64,000 nt of DNA from Candidatus Rifleibacteriota bacterium (GTDB lineage: Bacteria; Vulcanimicrobiota; Xenobia; Xenobiales; Xenobiaceae), in NCBI GenBank assembly GCA_900772775.1, contig CAAGRW010000043.1, positions 1 to 64,000 of the forward strand. The letters are read 5' to 3'. A model generated the notes under the pieces. It searched no databases. It was not told the origin of the DNA and was given only the letters and a program-made list of their open reading frames with translations. Shown piece after piece: positions 8,773 through 18,513 of the stretch. Each line of letters starts with the position of its first letter. Position 1 is the stretch's first letter. The translations under genes were made by a program, and so were the position numbers.

Positions 8773-10044
8773 ATGTTAAAGCACGTTTGGTCAGTTGATC
8801 CTGAAGTGGCTCAGGCTATTTATAACGAAACTTGCCGTCAGGCTGAAACTTTAGAAATGATCGCTTCGGAAAATTTTGTCAGTGAGGCTGTATTAGAAGC
8901 TCAAGGCAGCATTTTAACTAACAAATATGCCGAAGGTTATCCTGGCAAGCGCTACTACGGTGGATGCGAAAACGTCGATATTATTGAAAACTTAGCTAGA
9001 GAGCGGGCGTGTGCTATTTTTGGCGCCGATCATGCCAACGTGCAGCCCCATTCCGGATCTTCTGCCAATCTGGCAGCCTACTACTCGATTGCTTCCCATG
9101 GCGATACCATTATGGGTATGGCTTTAGCCCATGGTGGACACCTTACTCACGGACACAAAGTTAATTTTAGTGGTTCCCATTTTAATGTAGTTCAATATGG
9201 CTTAAATCCGGAAACTGAGCTTATCGACTATGAAGCGATGCGTCGCTTGGCTTTGGAAGCTAGGCCTAAAGTTATTTTGGCCGGCTCGAGTGCTTATCCC
9301 AGAGAAATAGAATTCGCTCCTTTTAGAGCTGTGGCCGATGAAGTTGGCGCCAAGCTTATGGTAGATATGGCCCACTTTGCCGGTTTGGTGGCCGCCGGTT
9401 TACACCAAAATCCTGTGCCTGTGGCTGATATCGTGACCACAACTACGCATAAAACTTTGCGTGGTCCTCGCGGCGGTATGATTTTATGTAAGGCTGAGTT
9501 GGCCAAAGCTGTCGATAAAAATGTTTTCCCCGGCTATCAGGGCGGCCCCTTGGAGCATGTTATTGCCGGTAAGGCTGTAGCTTTTAAAGAAGCTCAACAA
9601 GACTCATTTAAAGAATATCAACGTCATATTGTGGCTAATGCCAGAGCTTTGGCCAAAGTGTTGGCCGATGGCGGAGCTCGCTTAATTTCTGGTGGTACCG
9701 ATACACATCTGATTTTGGTCGACGTAACTCCTTTAGGCTTAACTGGACGTGAAGCCGAAAATGCTTTACACAATGCTGGCATTACCGTCAACAAAAATGC
9801 CATACCTTTTGATAGCAATCCTCCTGCCATTACCAGCGGTATCCGTTTAGGTACTCCTGCCTTAACTACTCGCGGTATGGGCATTGCGCAAATGGAACGT
9901 ATTGGCGCTTGGATTTTAGAGGTTTTGAACGCTCCTCAAGACGCCGATTTAGCTGCAAGGGTGCGTCGTGAAGTGGGAGAACTTTGTCAAGAGTTCCCTC
10001 TTTATGCTCAGCGTTTGCAAGATGATCGTCGTGACGATGCTTAA
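8773..10044 (+). CDS. glyA: serine hydroxymethyltransferase
   Basis: 423 residues, the usual length. A PLP enzyme interconverting serine plus tetrahydrofolate with glycine plus 5,10-methylene-tetrahydrofolate in the cytosol. Hallmarks seen: ASENFVS near residue 35, [17 protein letters not shown] near 55, the PLP lysine in [13 protein letters not shown] (Lys227) and [19 protein letters not shown] near 252. A GGAGG ribosome binding site lies 12 bases before the ATG. The 120-base leader contains a short gggcg/cgccc inverted repeat but no riboswitch I can name. Carbamate kinase follows in the same direction after 157 bases. Confidence 0.97.
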   Translation: MLKHVWSVDPEVAQAIYNETCRQAETLEMIASENFVSEAVLEAQGSILTNKYAEGYPGKRYYGGCENVDIIENLARERACAIFGADHANVQPHSGSSANLAAYYSIASHGDTIMGMALAHGGHLTHGHKVNFSGSHFNVVQYGLNPETELIDYEAMRRLALEARPKVILAGSSAYPREIEFAPFRAVADEVGAKLMVDMAHFAGLVAAGLHQNPVPVADIVTTTTHKTLRGPRGGMILCKAELAKAVDKNVFPGYQGGPLEHVIAGKAVAFKEAQQDSFKEYQRHIVANARALAKVLADGGARLISGGTDTHLILVDVTPLGLTGREAENALHNAGITVNKNAIPFDSNPPAITSGIRLGTPALTTRGMGIAQMERIGAWILEVLNAPQDADLAARVRREVGELCQEFPLYAQRLQDDRRDDA

Positions 10045-10201
10045 TTTTCTGCAAATTTAACTTTTGATTTTTTTTACAGGGAGGCTGCTTGGAGCCATTA
10101 TCTTTGTTAAAAAATGGGCAAAGGTAAAGAGGGCTTAGGGAGCAGCTTTCCGATTAAAAAGCAAACAATCTATGCTTAATATCCTTTCGGAGGTTCTTAG
10201 T

Positions 10202-11143
10202 ATGTCTTGTGTGGCCGTAGTAGCCGTAGGCGGCAACTCTTTAATTAAAGATAAACAGCATCAAACTGTACCCGATCAGTATAACGCTGTATGTGAAACC
10301 GTTTCTCACGTAGTGAATATGATTGAAGACGGTTGGGAAGTAGTTCTTACTCATGGCAACGGCCCTCAGGTCGGCTTTATTTTATTGCGCAGCGAGACAG
10401 CTCACGAAGCTATCCACACTGTGCCCGTCGACTCTGCTGTAGCCGATACCCAAGGTGCTATCGGTTATCAGTTCCAGATGGCTTTACACAACGAATTCTT
10501 GAAGCGTGGCTTGAATAAAGGTTGCGCTACTGTGGTTACTCAGGTTGTGGTTGGAGCCGACGATCCCGCTTTCCACAATCCTACTAAGCCTATTGGTCCC
10601 TTCATGGACGAAGCTCAAGCCAAACAGCGTCACGAAGCTGATGGTTGGGATGTCATGGAAGATGCCGGTCGTGGTTGGCGTCGTGTAGTGGCTTCTCCTA
10701 AGCCCCAAAAGATTGTCGAATTAGAATCTATCCGCGCTTTAATCAACGCTGGTCAAGTAGTGATCGCCGTTGGTGGCGGTGGCGTGCCTGTAGTTGAAAA
10801 AGACGGACGCTATACCGGTGTAGCGGCTGTTATCGATAAGGATTATGCTTCTGGTCTTTTAGCTGCCAACTTAGATGTAGATTCTTTCATTATTTCTACA
10901 GCTGTAGACAAGGTTTATATCAATTTTGGTAAACCCAACCAGCAAGCTCTCGACACCGTAACCATTTCCGAAGCTAAAAAATATATGGCTGAAGGGCAGT
11001 TCGCCAAGGGCAGCATGGCTCCCAAAGTAGAAGCTGCTATCAAATTCTTGGAAGCTGGCGGCAAAGAAGCCATTATTACCAATCCTGAGAATTTGAGCAA
11101 AGCTGTTAAAGGCTTAGCCGGAACTCGCTTCGTAAAAGACTAA
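10202..11143 (+). CDS. arcC: carbamate kinase
   Basis: 313 residues starting at the ATG 8 bases after GGAGG (10189-10193); a longer in-frame version starting at 10172 is less likely. An amino acid kinase-fold enzyme transferring phosphate between carbamoyl phosphate and ADP, giving ATP plus ammonia and CO2. The N-terminal VAVGGNSL nucleotide loop, the LTHGNGPQVG motif near residue 52, the AVGGGGVPVV segment near 195 and the KGSMAPKVEAA segment near 271 match the family. No arginine deiminase or ornithine carbamoyltransferase genes flank it, so its carbamoyl phosphate source is not evident here. It ends with a strong terminator. Confidence 0.95.
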   Translation: MSCVAVVAVGGNSLIKDKQHQTVPDQYNAVCETVSHVVNMIEDGWEVVLTHGNGPQVGFILLRSETAHEAIHTVPVDSAVADTQGAIGYQFQMALHNEFLKRGLNKGCATVVTQVVVGADDPAFHNPTKPIGPFMDEAQAKQRHEADGWDVMEDAGRGWRRVVASPKPQKIVELESIRALINAGQVVIAVGGGGVPVVEKDGRYTGVAAVIDKDYASGLLAANLDVDSFIISTAVDKVYINFGKPNQQALDTVTISEAKKYMAEGQFAKGSMAPKVEAAIKFLEAGGKEAIITNPENLSKAVKGLAGTRFVKD

Positions 11144-11163
11144 TTTATTAAGCGCTAGTTGAC

Positions 11164-11204
11164 AAAAAAGGCTATTCTGCACTGTCAGAATAGTCTTTTT
11201 TTTG
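11164..11204 (+). terminator. intrinsic terminator after carbamate kinase
   Basis: An 11-bp stem (AGGCTATTCTG with CAGAATAGTCT, one G-T pair, 5-base loop) followed by eight T. It separates carbamate kinase from the toxin-antitoxin pair. Confidence 0.92.
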
Positions 11205-11218
11205 ATAATTTATAAGTA

Positions 11219-11247
11219 TTTAAATAATAATAACTTTTAAGTATAAT
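11219..11247 (+). promoter_or_regulatory. candidate promoter of the toxin-antitoxin pair
   Basis: A consensus TATAAT at 11242-11247 with a weak TTTAAA-like -35 element 17 bases upstream, in an AT-rich stretch 32 bases before the toxin start. The -10 is convincing; the -35 is poor. Confidence 0.45.
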
Positions 11248-11278
11248 AGTCGTAGAAAATACATAAACGGAGATCGCT

Positions 11279-11641
11279 TTGCATAATATTCATTTTTATC
11301 GTGACAAGAGTGGTCGAGAACCAGTACTTGAATATTTGGAAGAATTGGCCGCCAGAAAGGACAAGGACAGCAGAATAAAACTAAATAAAATAAACGACTA
11401 CATTGAAGTGTTAAGTAGGTACGGTACTCAAGCCGGTGAGCCTTATATGAAATATCTTGGTGATGATATTTGGGAATTGAGACCACTGCGAGATAGGATT
11501 ATTTTTGTAAGTTGGATTAATGGAAGTTATGTTTTGCTTCACTGTTTTGTCAAGAAAACACAAAAAACTCCCAAGCGAGAATTGGAAAAAGCTAAACGTG
11601 AACTTGTGGATTTAAAGGCAAGGAGTGGTCAATATGAATGA
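11279..11641 (+). CDS. RelE/HigB-like toxin (phage Gp49-like family)
   Basis: 120 residues from a TTG codon with GGAGA 6 bases upstream. The pattern FYRDKSGREPVLEYLEEL at the N-terminus, KYLGDDIWELRP near residue 59 and VLLHCFVKKTQKTPKRELEKA near 85 is typical of the Gp49-like (PF05973) branch of RelE/HigB toxins. These are usually ribosome-dependent mRNA endonucleases. Toxin-first order with an XRE antitoxin behind it is the HigBA layout. The start of the antitoxin gene overlaps its 3' end. Its base composition (AGA, AGG and ATA codons) differs from flanking genes, consistent with horizontal acquisition. Confidence 0.88.
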   Translation: MHNIHFYRDKSGREPVLEYLEELAARKDKDSRIKLNKINDYIEVLSRYGTQAGEPYMKYLGDDIWELRPLRDRIIFVSWINGSYVLLHCFVKKTQKTPKRELEKAKRELVDLKARSGQYE

Positions 11642-11951
11642 ACATAAAAATATTCAAGAAGAAATTAATGGTGCCATTGGAAGCAATTGGAAAGAAGTGA
11701 GAGCAAAGTTATTTACTTCAGAAGAAATTGCCGAAAGTGATTTGCGAGTATCTCTCATTGGAGAGATTATTAAAGCTAGACAAGAGAAGGGGATTAGTCA
11801 GAAAAAACTTGAGGAACTCAGCGGAGTAAAACAGCCTATTATCGCCAGAATGGAAAAGGGAACAACTAATCCGCAGTTGGATACCATACTAAAAGTACTG
11901 GTGCCTTTAGGAAAAACTTTAGCTGTCGTTCCTTTGCAAGCGGGTTCCTAG
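11634..11951 (+). CDS. XRE-family antitoxin
   Basis: 105 residues; the ATG at 11634 sits 8 bases after AGGAG and overlaps the toxin end by 8 bases, so translation is coupled. A helix-turn-helix of the Cro/C1 type covers about residues 45-95 (KGISQKKLEELSGVKQPIIARMEKG). It should bind and neutralise the toxin and repress the shared promoter. The gene ends 7 bases from the convergent gspF stop with no terminator between them, a tight fit suggesting insertion at the end of the secretion operon. Confidence 0.88.
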   Translation: MNEHKNIQEEINGAIGSNWKEVRAKLFTSEEIAESDLRVSLIGEIIKARQEKGISQKKLEELSGVKQPIIARMEKGTTNPQLDTILKVLVPLGKTLAVVPLQAGS

Positions 11952-11958
11952 AGTCTTT

Positions 11959-13128
11959 TTACAATTGGGCGGACAATTGTGAGAGCGGAAGCAAGGCAGA
12001 AATAACTACCATACCTACTACTATGCCCATAAAGAGAATAAGGCACGGCTCTAGCCAGCGGATCATGGTTTGGCGGCGGCGGGCTAGCTCGCGCTCGTAG
12101 AAGCTGGCAGCCGAAGTGAGCATCTCATCCATGTTACCAGTTTTTTCGCCTGTTCTTAAAAATTGTTGCAATAGTGGCGGAATAAGCTGAATGCGAGAAA
12201 GTGAATTGGACAGGCCGTCGCCACGTTCGACGGCTTGTTCTACACCGCGCAGCTCTTTATCTAAAGCAGCATTGTCTACTACTTCGCGGCTCATTTGCAA
12301 AGAGCGCACCAAAGGTACGCCGGAGCTTTGCAATAAGGCTAAAGTGCGAGCCCATCTAGCTAAAAGACCGGCCTTGATCATGCGGCCTAAAATTGGAAAG
12401 TTCATCTTAAGTTTGTCTTTAGTCAAATTGGAAAGAGAATGAGAAACTAAAAAGACAATAATAATGGCTCCACCCAAAACTACCGGCCCCCAGCTGCGTA
12501 AGAAGGTACCAGCATTGATCATCAGTTGAGTAATGGCGGGAAGTTCGTTACCTGTAGAGTCGTACATCTCTTGGATTACAGGTGTCAAAAACATTACTAA
12601 AGCAATTAAGAGCACTATTGAAAGTGAAACTAACACTACAGGATAAGCCAAGGCTGATTGCAAGGCGCGACGGTGTTCTATTTCGTCTTGTAAAAAGTTG
12701 GCGTAACGCTCCAAAATAATGCCAGGTTGGCCGGCTTCTTCACCGGCACTGACCATACGCACCAACATAGGAGGGAATATACTATCTTCGGTTAGGCTGC
12801 TGGATAGGCTTTCGCCTTCACGCAAACGCACTTGTACTCTGGCCAAAGCTTTGCGCAATTTGGCACTTTCAGCCGATTCGGCCAGCGAGCCCAAGGCTTC
12901 ATCCATAGGAATGCCCGACTTAAGCAAAGCTGACAATTGCAACACTGTATAGGCCAAATCTTCGTCGCCGGCTTGTCCGCCTTTGGTTCCGCCGTCTTCT
13001 TCTACTTTGGTAGGGAAAATTTTGCGCTCTTTAAGCTTTTGGTGAGCTACGGCATGGGAAACCGCCGCCACCAGGCCCTTCACTTGTTTGCCTTTACTGT
13101 CGGTACCTTCGTAAGAATAAAGAGGCAT
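11959..13128 (-). CDS. gspF: type II secretion inner-membrane platform protein GspF
   Basis: 389 residues of the GspF/PilC family. The N-terminus (PLYSYEGTDSKGKQVKG) is the family signature, followed by two repeated cytoplasmic helical domains and three membrane helices (about 165-190, 210-235 and the very C-terminus). It forms the platform on which the GspE ATPase acts. It is the last gene of the minus-strand group L-M-N-D-E-F, 40 bases after gspE. No major pseudopilin gene follows, unlike most gsp operons. A PilC role in a type IV pilus is not excluded, but GspN and the GspC-like PDZ protein favour type II secretion. Confidence 0.93.
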   Translation of the reverse strand: MPLYSYEGTDSKGKQVKGLVAAVSHAVAHQKLKERKIFPTKVEEDGGTKGGQAGDEDLAYTVLQLSALLKSGIPMDEALGSLAESAESAKLRKALARVQVRLREGESLSSSLTEDSIFPPMLVRMVSAGEEAGQPGIILERYANFLQDEIEHRRALQSALAYPVVLVSLSIVLLIALVMFLTPVIQEMYDSTGNELPAITQLMINAGTFLRSWGPVVLGGAIIIVFLVSHSLSNLTKDKLKMNFPILGRMIKAGLLARWARTLALLQSSGVPLVRSLQMSREVVDNAALDKELRGVEQAVERGDGLSNSLSRIQLIPPLLQQFLRTGEKTGNMDEMLTSAASFYERELARRRQTMIRWLEPCLILFMGIVVGMVVISALLPLSQLSAQL

Positions 13129-13168
13129 AGCGCTTTAACGTATTCTCCTTAAGTTTTGCTCCGAAAAA

Positions 13169-14611
13169 TTATAAGCGGGCGGCCCGCAGCGCTTCTTGCG
13201 GGGTAGTTAAGCCCAATTCCACTTTCTTAATGGCGTCATCTAAAAGGGTGGCCATGCCTTTGTCGCGGGCCGCCTTGCCCAAAATACGTGAGTCTTCCGA
13301 GCGAGCGATTCGGCTGCGCAAGTCTTCGTCTACGCTCATAATTTCGTAGATGCCCAAGCGGCCTTTGTAACCGGAACCGTGACATTGAGGGCAGCCGACC
13401 GGTTTATAAAATTGCGATCCGGCAGGCACTTTCTGAATGCCCAAACGATATAAATCGTTGGGATCAGGATCGCAAGGCTGCTTACAATGTGGACACAAGT
13501 TGCGCACCAAACGCTGAGCCATAGCGCCCAAAAGCGAGGAAGACAACAAATATGGCGGTATGCCCAGATCAAGTAAACGGGTGGCGGCGGTGGGGGCGTC
13601 GTTGGTATGCAAAGTAGACAGCACCAAGTGACCTGTCAAAGCGGCGTGAATGGCAATATCGGCCGTTTCTGGGTCGCGGATTTCACCGACCATAATGACG
13701 TCAGGGTCTTGACGCAATACTGAGCGCAAACCGCTGGCAAAAGTCATGCCAATCTTTTCGTTGACTTGAATTTGACCTACACCGGCCAACTGATATTCTA
13801 CAGGATCTTCAATAGTAATAATGTTGCGCTCCGGAGAGCGGATTATATCCAAAATGGCATAGAGAGTAGTTGTCTTACCTGAACCGGTAGGGCCGGTAAT
13901 CAAAAATAAACCATAAGGATGGCTGACTAGATCGGTGACAACTTGGCGATCATGCTCATTGAGGCCCAATTGTTTGAGGCTAAGCATGCGCAAATTCTTT
14001 TCCAAAAGACGCATAACGACGCGCTCGCCGTGCAAAGTGGGCACAATAGAAACACGCACATCTAACTGTCTATCACCGGAATGTACATGCAAGCGACCGT
14101 CTTGAGGATGGCGCGTTTCGGCTAAGTCCAAATTAGACATTACTTTGACGCGAGCTACCAATTGGGGATGGCTGGAACGAGCCATTTTGTGCACTTCATG
14201 CAAAACGCCGTCGATACGCATGCGCACTACGGTTTGCTCGGCATAAGGCTCGATGTGAATGTCTGAAGTGCGCGTCTCCATGGCTTTAAGGAATAAAGTA
14301 TTGAGCAAGCGCACAATAGGAGCATCGGCTGCGTCAGCTAGCAAGTCTTGGCTTATATCGACGTCTTTGGTATCGTCAGTTTCGTCACTTTGGCCCAAGT
14401 TCTCTTCGTCGACCATCATGCGGCGCAAGCCGTTTTCCAGCTCTTCCACACTCATGACTACAGGAATGACATCTTTATGCAAGAGCAAGCGGATATCTTC
14501 AAAGAGTTGGCGTGGAGTATCTTTATGGATACCTATCTTAATAAAGCTCTCTTCTTCTTCTAAAGGCAGAATATGGTGGCGTTGATAAAACTCGGTAGGA
14601 ATTGAAGGCAC
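13169..14611 (-). CDS. gspE: type II secretion ATPase GspE
   Basis: 480 residues from a GTG codon 7 bases after AGGAG. A hexameric secretion ATPase on the cytoplasmic face. The N-terminal domain is shorter than in PilB. Seen motifs: Walker A GPTGSGKTTT, the Asp-box ITIEDPVEY, Walker B DPDVIMVGEIRD, the His-box TGHLVLSTLHTND, and the tetracysteine zinc motif CPHC...CPQC that separates GspE/PilB from PilT. The gene lies between gspD and gspF. A pilus assembly ATPase is the only real alternative. Confidence 0.95.
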   Translation of the reverse strand: MPSIPTEFYQRHHILPLEEEESFIKIGIHKDTPRQLFEDIRLLLHKDVIPVVMSVEELENGLRRMMVDEENLGQSDETDDTKDVDISQDLLADAADAPIVRLLNTLFLKAMETRTSDIHIEPYAEQTVVRMRIDGVLHEVHKMARSSHPQLVARVKVMSNLDLAETRHPQDGRLHVHSGDRQLDVRVSIVPTLHGERVVMRLLEKNLRMLSLKQLGLNEHDRQVVTDLVSHPYGLFLITGPTGSGKTTTLYAILDIIRSPERNIITIEDPVEYQLAGVGQIQVNEKIGMTFASGLRSVLRQDPDVIMVGEIRDPETADIAIHAALTGHLVLSTLHTNDAPTAATRLLDLGIPPYLLSSSLLGAMAQRLVRNLCPHCKQPCDPDPNDLYRLGIQKVPAGSQFYKPVGCPQCHGSGYKGRLGIYEIMSVDEDLRSRIARSEDSRILGKAARDKGMATLLDDAIKKVELGLTTPQEALRAARL

Positions 14612-14669
14612 AGAAGTTCTCCTAGCTCAAAACAAAATGCTAAAGAGCATACTCGCGTTAAAGTCTATT

Positions 14670-17171
14670 CTATTGACGATTCTCCAAGCTGACGGGAGCG
14701 GGAAGAACCTCTCCTTCCTTAAGATCGGAAGGAGCAGTCGTCGAGCCGGAAGCCGGAGTTATTTTTACCGTTGCTGGAGTGAGAGTCCCTTCCGCTTCGG
14801 TAGGCACTTCGGCGCTGGCTGTGCGCAATTGCTCTTGCTTAGGCAAAGGATCTTGCATATTGCTATAAACGGCATGATCGGCATCCATTTTGTCAAAAAC
14901 GCGGCGCTTGGCTACATTGGCATAACGGCGGCTTTGCTTTTTGCTAAGCTTGCGGTTGCGATTATTCTTGTTAGTATCGGCTAATTGCTTTTGGCTTTCG
15001 TCTTTATTCTCTACAGAAGAAGTTTGGCTCGACTTGCCATTTTTCTTATCAGTGGCTTTAGTGACTTTGGCTTCGGAAGAATGCTCGTCGGTAGCTTTTA
15101 CTTCGGGAACGGTTTGCAAAGTGTCGCGGTTTTCGTAATTTTGATCGCCAGCTTCGCCTATGCCGTCAAGGTAGGGAGTAATAGCACTGTCTTTGGCATC
15201 GACAGTTTCGTCCAAATCGACAATCTTGGGAGTTAAAGAAATAAAGATACTGGTCTTTTGATCGTCTGTACTCTTATCGCGGAAGAGCCAGCCTAATAAA
15301 GGCAGATCTTTGAGAATAGGCACACCTTTTACTTGATCGGAAGTGCGCTTAGAAATTAAACCACCAATCAGCAAAGTTTTGCCATCGGGAATAGTGACAG
15401 TAGTATCGACGCTGCGATTGGAAACTACAGGGGCACTAAACTTGACGCCGGCCATCTCTTGATCGAGATACTCAGTGACTTCTTGAATTTCTTGCTTTAC
15501 TTCCATGCGGATCTTGCCGGTACGGCTCATGTGAGGAGTTACTTCCAACTTGATACCTACTTCGCGGTAGTCAAAAGTAACGGTGGGGGAGCCGTAAGCA
15601 TCAAGCTTACCTCCGGTAGCAAAAGGAACTACTTGGCCGACGTTAATGGTGGCTTTCTTGTTGTCTTGGGTAAGTACGCGAGGAGCAGAAATTAAATTGA
15701 AATCGTTGCTGGAATTGAGAGCAGACAAGTAAGCGAAAAACTCGGGAACGTCTACGCTCTGGTTGCTGACCGTAATGGTGCGGGTATTTCCTCCAACTAC
15801 ACCGGCGACGAAGTTGCCTCCAGCCAGGACGTTAAGTAAGCCTTCTTCAGTTAGACCGCCTTTATAAGAACCGATAACACCACCGGAAGTGAGAGCTTGC
15901 CAACCAATACCCAATTCGGCTGCTCTCTTGAGTGAAACTTCGGCTACGATAGCAGAAATTTGCACTTGACTGCGTTCGGCGTCCAATTTGGCAATGACCG
16001 CCTTAAGCTCGTCATATTCAGAAGGAGATATATAAAGAACTAGAGAGTTTGTGTCGCTGTCGGCTGAAACTTTAGAGGAAGTAAAGCCCACAGTAGCAGG
16101 GTTGTCTTTGGCTCCGGTGGGGCCGGTTACACCGTCAGAAGCACTGCGGAAATTGTTGCTGGTATTCTTGACAGCATTTTCTGTAGCCGGTACTTTGGAT
16201 TCTTTGAGTTGCTCTTCAACGGCTTTTTGACGCTCGGAAAGCATATCGGAGAGGATCTTGGCTACATCTTCGGCTTGAGCAAACTGAAGGTGGTAAACGA
16301 AGAAGCGAGCCGGCTCCGTTTTGGTGGGGGCGGCCATGGGAATGTCTAACTTCTTCAAGATCTTTTTTACATCACGCAAATCTTTAGGATAGGCGCTGAT
16401 AACGACACCGTTAGAAGGGCCGAAAGCGGCAATACCAAAGGTCTTTTTCGTTTCTTTGTCGTTATAGAGAGGTTTAATGGCCGCCACAACCTTTTCGGCT
16501 TCCATATATTTAGGGAAGACTACTTCAGTCTTTAAGCTAGGCTCTAAACTATCCAAACTTTTGACAATTTGGCCGATACGATTGACTATAGAGGCTTTAT
16601 CTACCACTAAAACGGCCAAACCGTCTTTGTAGGCGCTCAAAACGCCATTCTCAGACAACAAAGGTTTAACAGCGTTGACGACACTTTCGGGATCGCCTTG
16701 GCTCATAATCAAGACGGCCATTACATATTCTTCGCCAGTAGGATTGGCTTGCAAAGCTGGCATGAAAGAACCCATGCTTCTGGCTGTACTGCCGGGCACA
16801 ATTTGTACATGATCGCCACGATTGACGACTGTGAAACCGTAACGATTGACCGCTGCTTTGAAAATATCCCAAGCTTCGGGAATGCTCACTTCTCGCGAAG
16901 ACAAAATCGTCAACTTGCCTTTAACTTTTTCGTCCACAATAATATTGCGTCCGGTCAACTCGCTCATTACTCGGGAGAGAACGCGAATGTCGATATTTTC
17001 AAAGTTGAGCAAAATATGGCCGTTGCGCATTGAATCTGCTATGGTCTTGCTCAGCATAGGCTTTTGCGGCTCTGTTTCGCTGTTTTTGGCCGGATCGTTT
17101 GAAAAGGCCGGTGCGACTGATACCAGCACCGTCAGCAAAGCTGTCACTATGTATACTCGAAACTTATTCAC
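14670..17171 (-). CDS. gspD: secretin GspD with long C-terminal tail
   Basis: 833 residues starting at GTG (17171), two bases after the gspN stop and preceded by CAGGAG. A Sec signal peptide (VYIVTALLTVLVSVAPAFS) is followed by N0 (LLNFENIDIRVLSRVMSELTG), N1-N3 domains with a low-complexity insertion near residue 320, and the secretin core (residues about 400-640) with VPILKDLPLLGWLFR. It forms the outer-membrane channel. Beyond the core, some 170 residues are charged, Ser/Thr/Lys-rich and apparently disordered, longer than the usual GspD tail. This tail may replace a pilotin-binding S-domain, but that is a guess. Confidence 0.93.
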   Translation of the reverse strand: MNKFRVYIVTALLTVLVSVAPAFSNDPAKNSETEPQKPMLSKTIADSMRNGHILLNFENIDIRVLSRVMSELTGRNIIVDEKVKGKLTILSSREVSIPEAWDIFKAAVNRYGFTVVNRGDHVQIVPGSTARSMGSFMPALQANPTGEEYVMAVLIMSQGDPESVVNAVKPLLSENGVLSAYKDGLAVLVVDKASIVNRIGQIVKSLDSLEPSLKTEVVFPKYMEAEKVVAAIKPLYNDKETKKTFGIAAFGPSNGVVISAYPKDLRDVKKILKKLDIPMAAPTKTEPARFFVYHLQFAQAEDVAKILSDMLSERQKAVEEQLKESKVPATENAVKNTSNNFRSASDGVTGPTGAKDNPATVGFTSSKVSADSDTNSLVLYISPSEYDELKAVIAKLDAERSQVQISAIVAEVSLKRAAELGIGWQALTSGGVIGSYKGGLTEEGLLNVLAGGNFVAGVVGGNTRTITVSNQSVDVPEFFAYLSALNSSNDFNLISAPRVLTQDNKKATINVGQVVPFATGGKLDAYGSPTVTFDYREVGIKLEVTPHMSRTGKIRMEVKQEIQEVTEYLDQEMAGVKFSAPVVSNRSVDTTVTIPDGKTLLIGGLISKRTSDQVKGVPILKDLPLLGWLFRDKSTDDQKTSIFISLTPKIVDLDETVDAKDSAITPYLDGIGEAGDQNYENRDTLQTVPEVKATDEHSSEAKVTKATDKKNGKSSQTSSVENKDESQKQLADTNKNNRNRKLSKKQSRRYANVAKRRVFDKMDADHAVYSNMQDPLPKQEQLRTASAEVPTEAEGTLTPATVKITPASGSTTAPSDLKEGEVLPAPVSLENRQ

Positions 17172-17173
17172 TG

Positions 17174-18064
17174 CTAGCGTGCTCCTGCAAGATTCCATTC
17201 GGGATTGGCCCAAGTACCGGAAATATTGACTTTGTGCGTACCAAACATTTTTGTTTTGAAGGTGAGATCGCCGTTAAGCATGGGCGAATTGCTTTGAGGG
17301 GTTGAGCGCAAGGACACGAGTCCTTCACCGGTTACATCTTGACTGTAAAGAGTGAGTCTGCTGTTTACAGAAGTGCGCTTGGGGGAATTTTCCGCTGTCT
17401 GGACTTCGGCGGAAGAACCGGCCTGGCCGCTGCGGGCGGAAGTCGAAGCTTCGTAAGGCTCAATGGTGATATTGGCGCCTATCTCCAAATCGTGTAATTC
17501 GATGGGCAAGGAACCTTTTAAAGACGGTACCTTAAGATTGAGCGTCCCTTTGCCTTTGGAAGACAAATAGTTGTAATTGAGCTGACCGCTCAGCTGAACA
17601 GCTTTCAAATCTTTGGAACCGGTGTCTAATGCCAAATTTTCACTCTTAAAGTTTAACTCGGAAGCGTTTAAGCTAAGCGAGGCTGTACCTGGAATGGCAT
17701 TGTCTTTCTTTTCCGTATCTTTGGTGGCAGAAGCAGAACTTGAGTCGGTAGTATTTCCGCTGCGGGCTTCAGCCAAAACTTTAGCTGAATCGTATTGAGT
17801 GAAATTGACGCTCAAGCCTTTCAAGGAATAGCCTATAAAAGCTTTGTCGGCTGTAAAATAACCACCAGTAGGGAGAGTAACTAAGAGCTTATTTAAGTTT
17901 ACTCCCGTAAAGCCCATAGACATTTCGTCCCAAGTTATGACAATACCAGTAGCTTTTTCGGTTGAGGCTATAACCCGGCTTAATATTGTTTCGTAGGGCA
18001 AGCGTACCAGCAAGACCAAAACAAAAACAAGCAGCCAGACGCCTACTTTGGCTAAAAGTTTCAT
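17174..18064 (-). CDS. gspN: type II secretion protein GspN-like
   Basis: 296 residues with one N-terminal membrane anchor (residues 5-23) and a periplasmic part built of alternating short beta strands, as in the AsmA-like GspN proteins found beside gsp genes in delta-proteobacteria and Leptospira. Similarity is in size, topology and position (between gspM and gspD) more than in exact motifs. The start overlaps the gspM stop by four bases (ATGA). It probably supports assembly of the inner-membrane platform. Two Ser/Thr/Ala-rich linkers (about 100-125 and 205-230) look disordered. Confidence 0.7.
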   Translation of the reverse strand: MKLLAKVGVWLLVFVLVLLVRLPYETILSRVIASTEKATGIVITWDEMSMGFTGVNLNKLLVTLPTGGYFTADKAFIGYSLKGLSVNFTQYDSAKVLAEARSGNTTDSSSASATKDTEKKDNAIPGTASLSLNASELNFKSENLALDTGSKDLKAVQLSGQLNYNYLSSKGKGTLNLKVPSLKGSLPIELHDLEIGANITIEPYEASTSARSGQAGSSAEVQTAENSPKRTSVNSRLTLYSQDVTGEGLVSLRSTPQSNSPMLNGDLTFKTKMFGTHKVNISGTWANPEWNLAGAR

Positions 18065-18513
18065 GACGGCACCTCGACCATAAACTCTAAATTCCAGCGA
18101 CCGTTGCCGTCACTGTCGTCAAGGCTGAAACTTTTGACAATAACGTTGGCCGTTCTCATGGAGTCGAGCAATTCGGTAATTTGTTCTGCGGTGACAGAAC
18201 GCAATTTTACTTGGACACCTTGACTATTTTTGTAGGGATTGTTGCTCTCTACGTTTTTTTCAAGGTTCTTTAGTACGGAAGTGCTCATCCAAGATGCCGT
18301 GTTGGGATTGGGCACAGCTTTGGAATTTTTGGAGCGAGAGAAGTCTTGCATGGCTTGAGTAATGCCTTTGCGCTCCAAACGCAAGCGGGAAACTCTGGCT
18401 TCGGTGGCGCTGATCGCTTTGTAACGAGGTACAGCATAAAATATCGCCCAAAGCAAAGCGGCCAACACCAAAATAACTATAAAAAGTAATTGTCTGGAAA
18501 CGTTTTGGTTCAT
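18061..18513 (-). CDS. GspM/PilO-like platform protein
   Basis: 150 residues: a short cytoplasmic start, one membrane helix (about 9-29), a coiled-coil segment (ATEARVSRLRLERKGITQAM) and a small ferredoxin-like periplasmic domain near the C-terminus. This is the architecture of GspM/PilO. Four-base overlaps with both neighbours (gspL before, gspN after) show one translationally coupled unit. It should dimerise with the GspL/PilN-like protein at the inner membrane. Confidence 0.75.
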   Translation of the reverse strand: MNQNVSRQLLFIVILVLAALLWAIFYAVPRYKAISATEARVSRLRLERKGITQAMQDFSRSKNSKAVPNPNTASWMSTSVLKNLEKNVESNNPYKNSQGVQVKLRSVTAEQITELLDSMRTANVIVKSFSLDDSDGNGRWNLEFMVEVPS

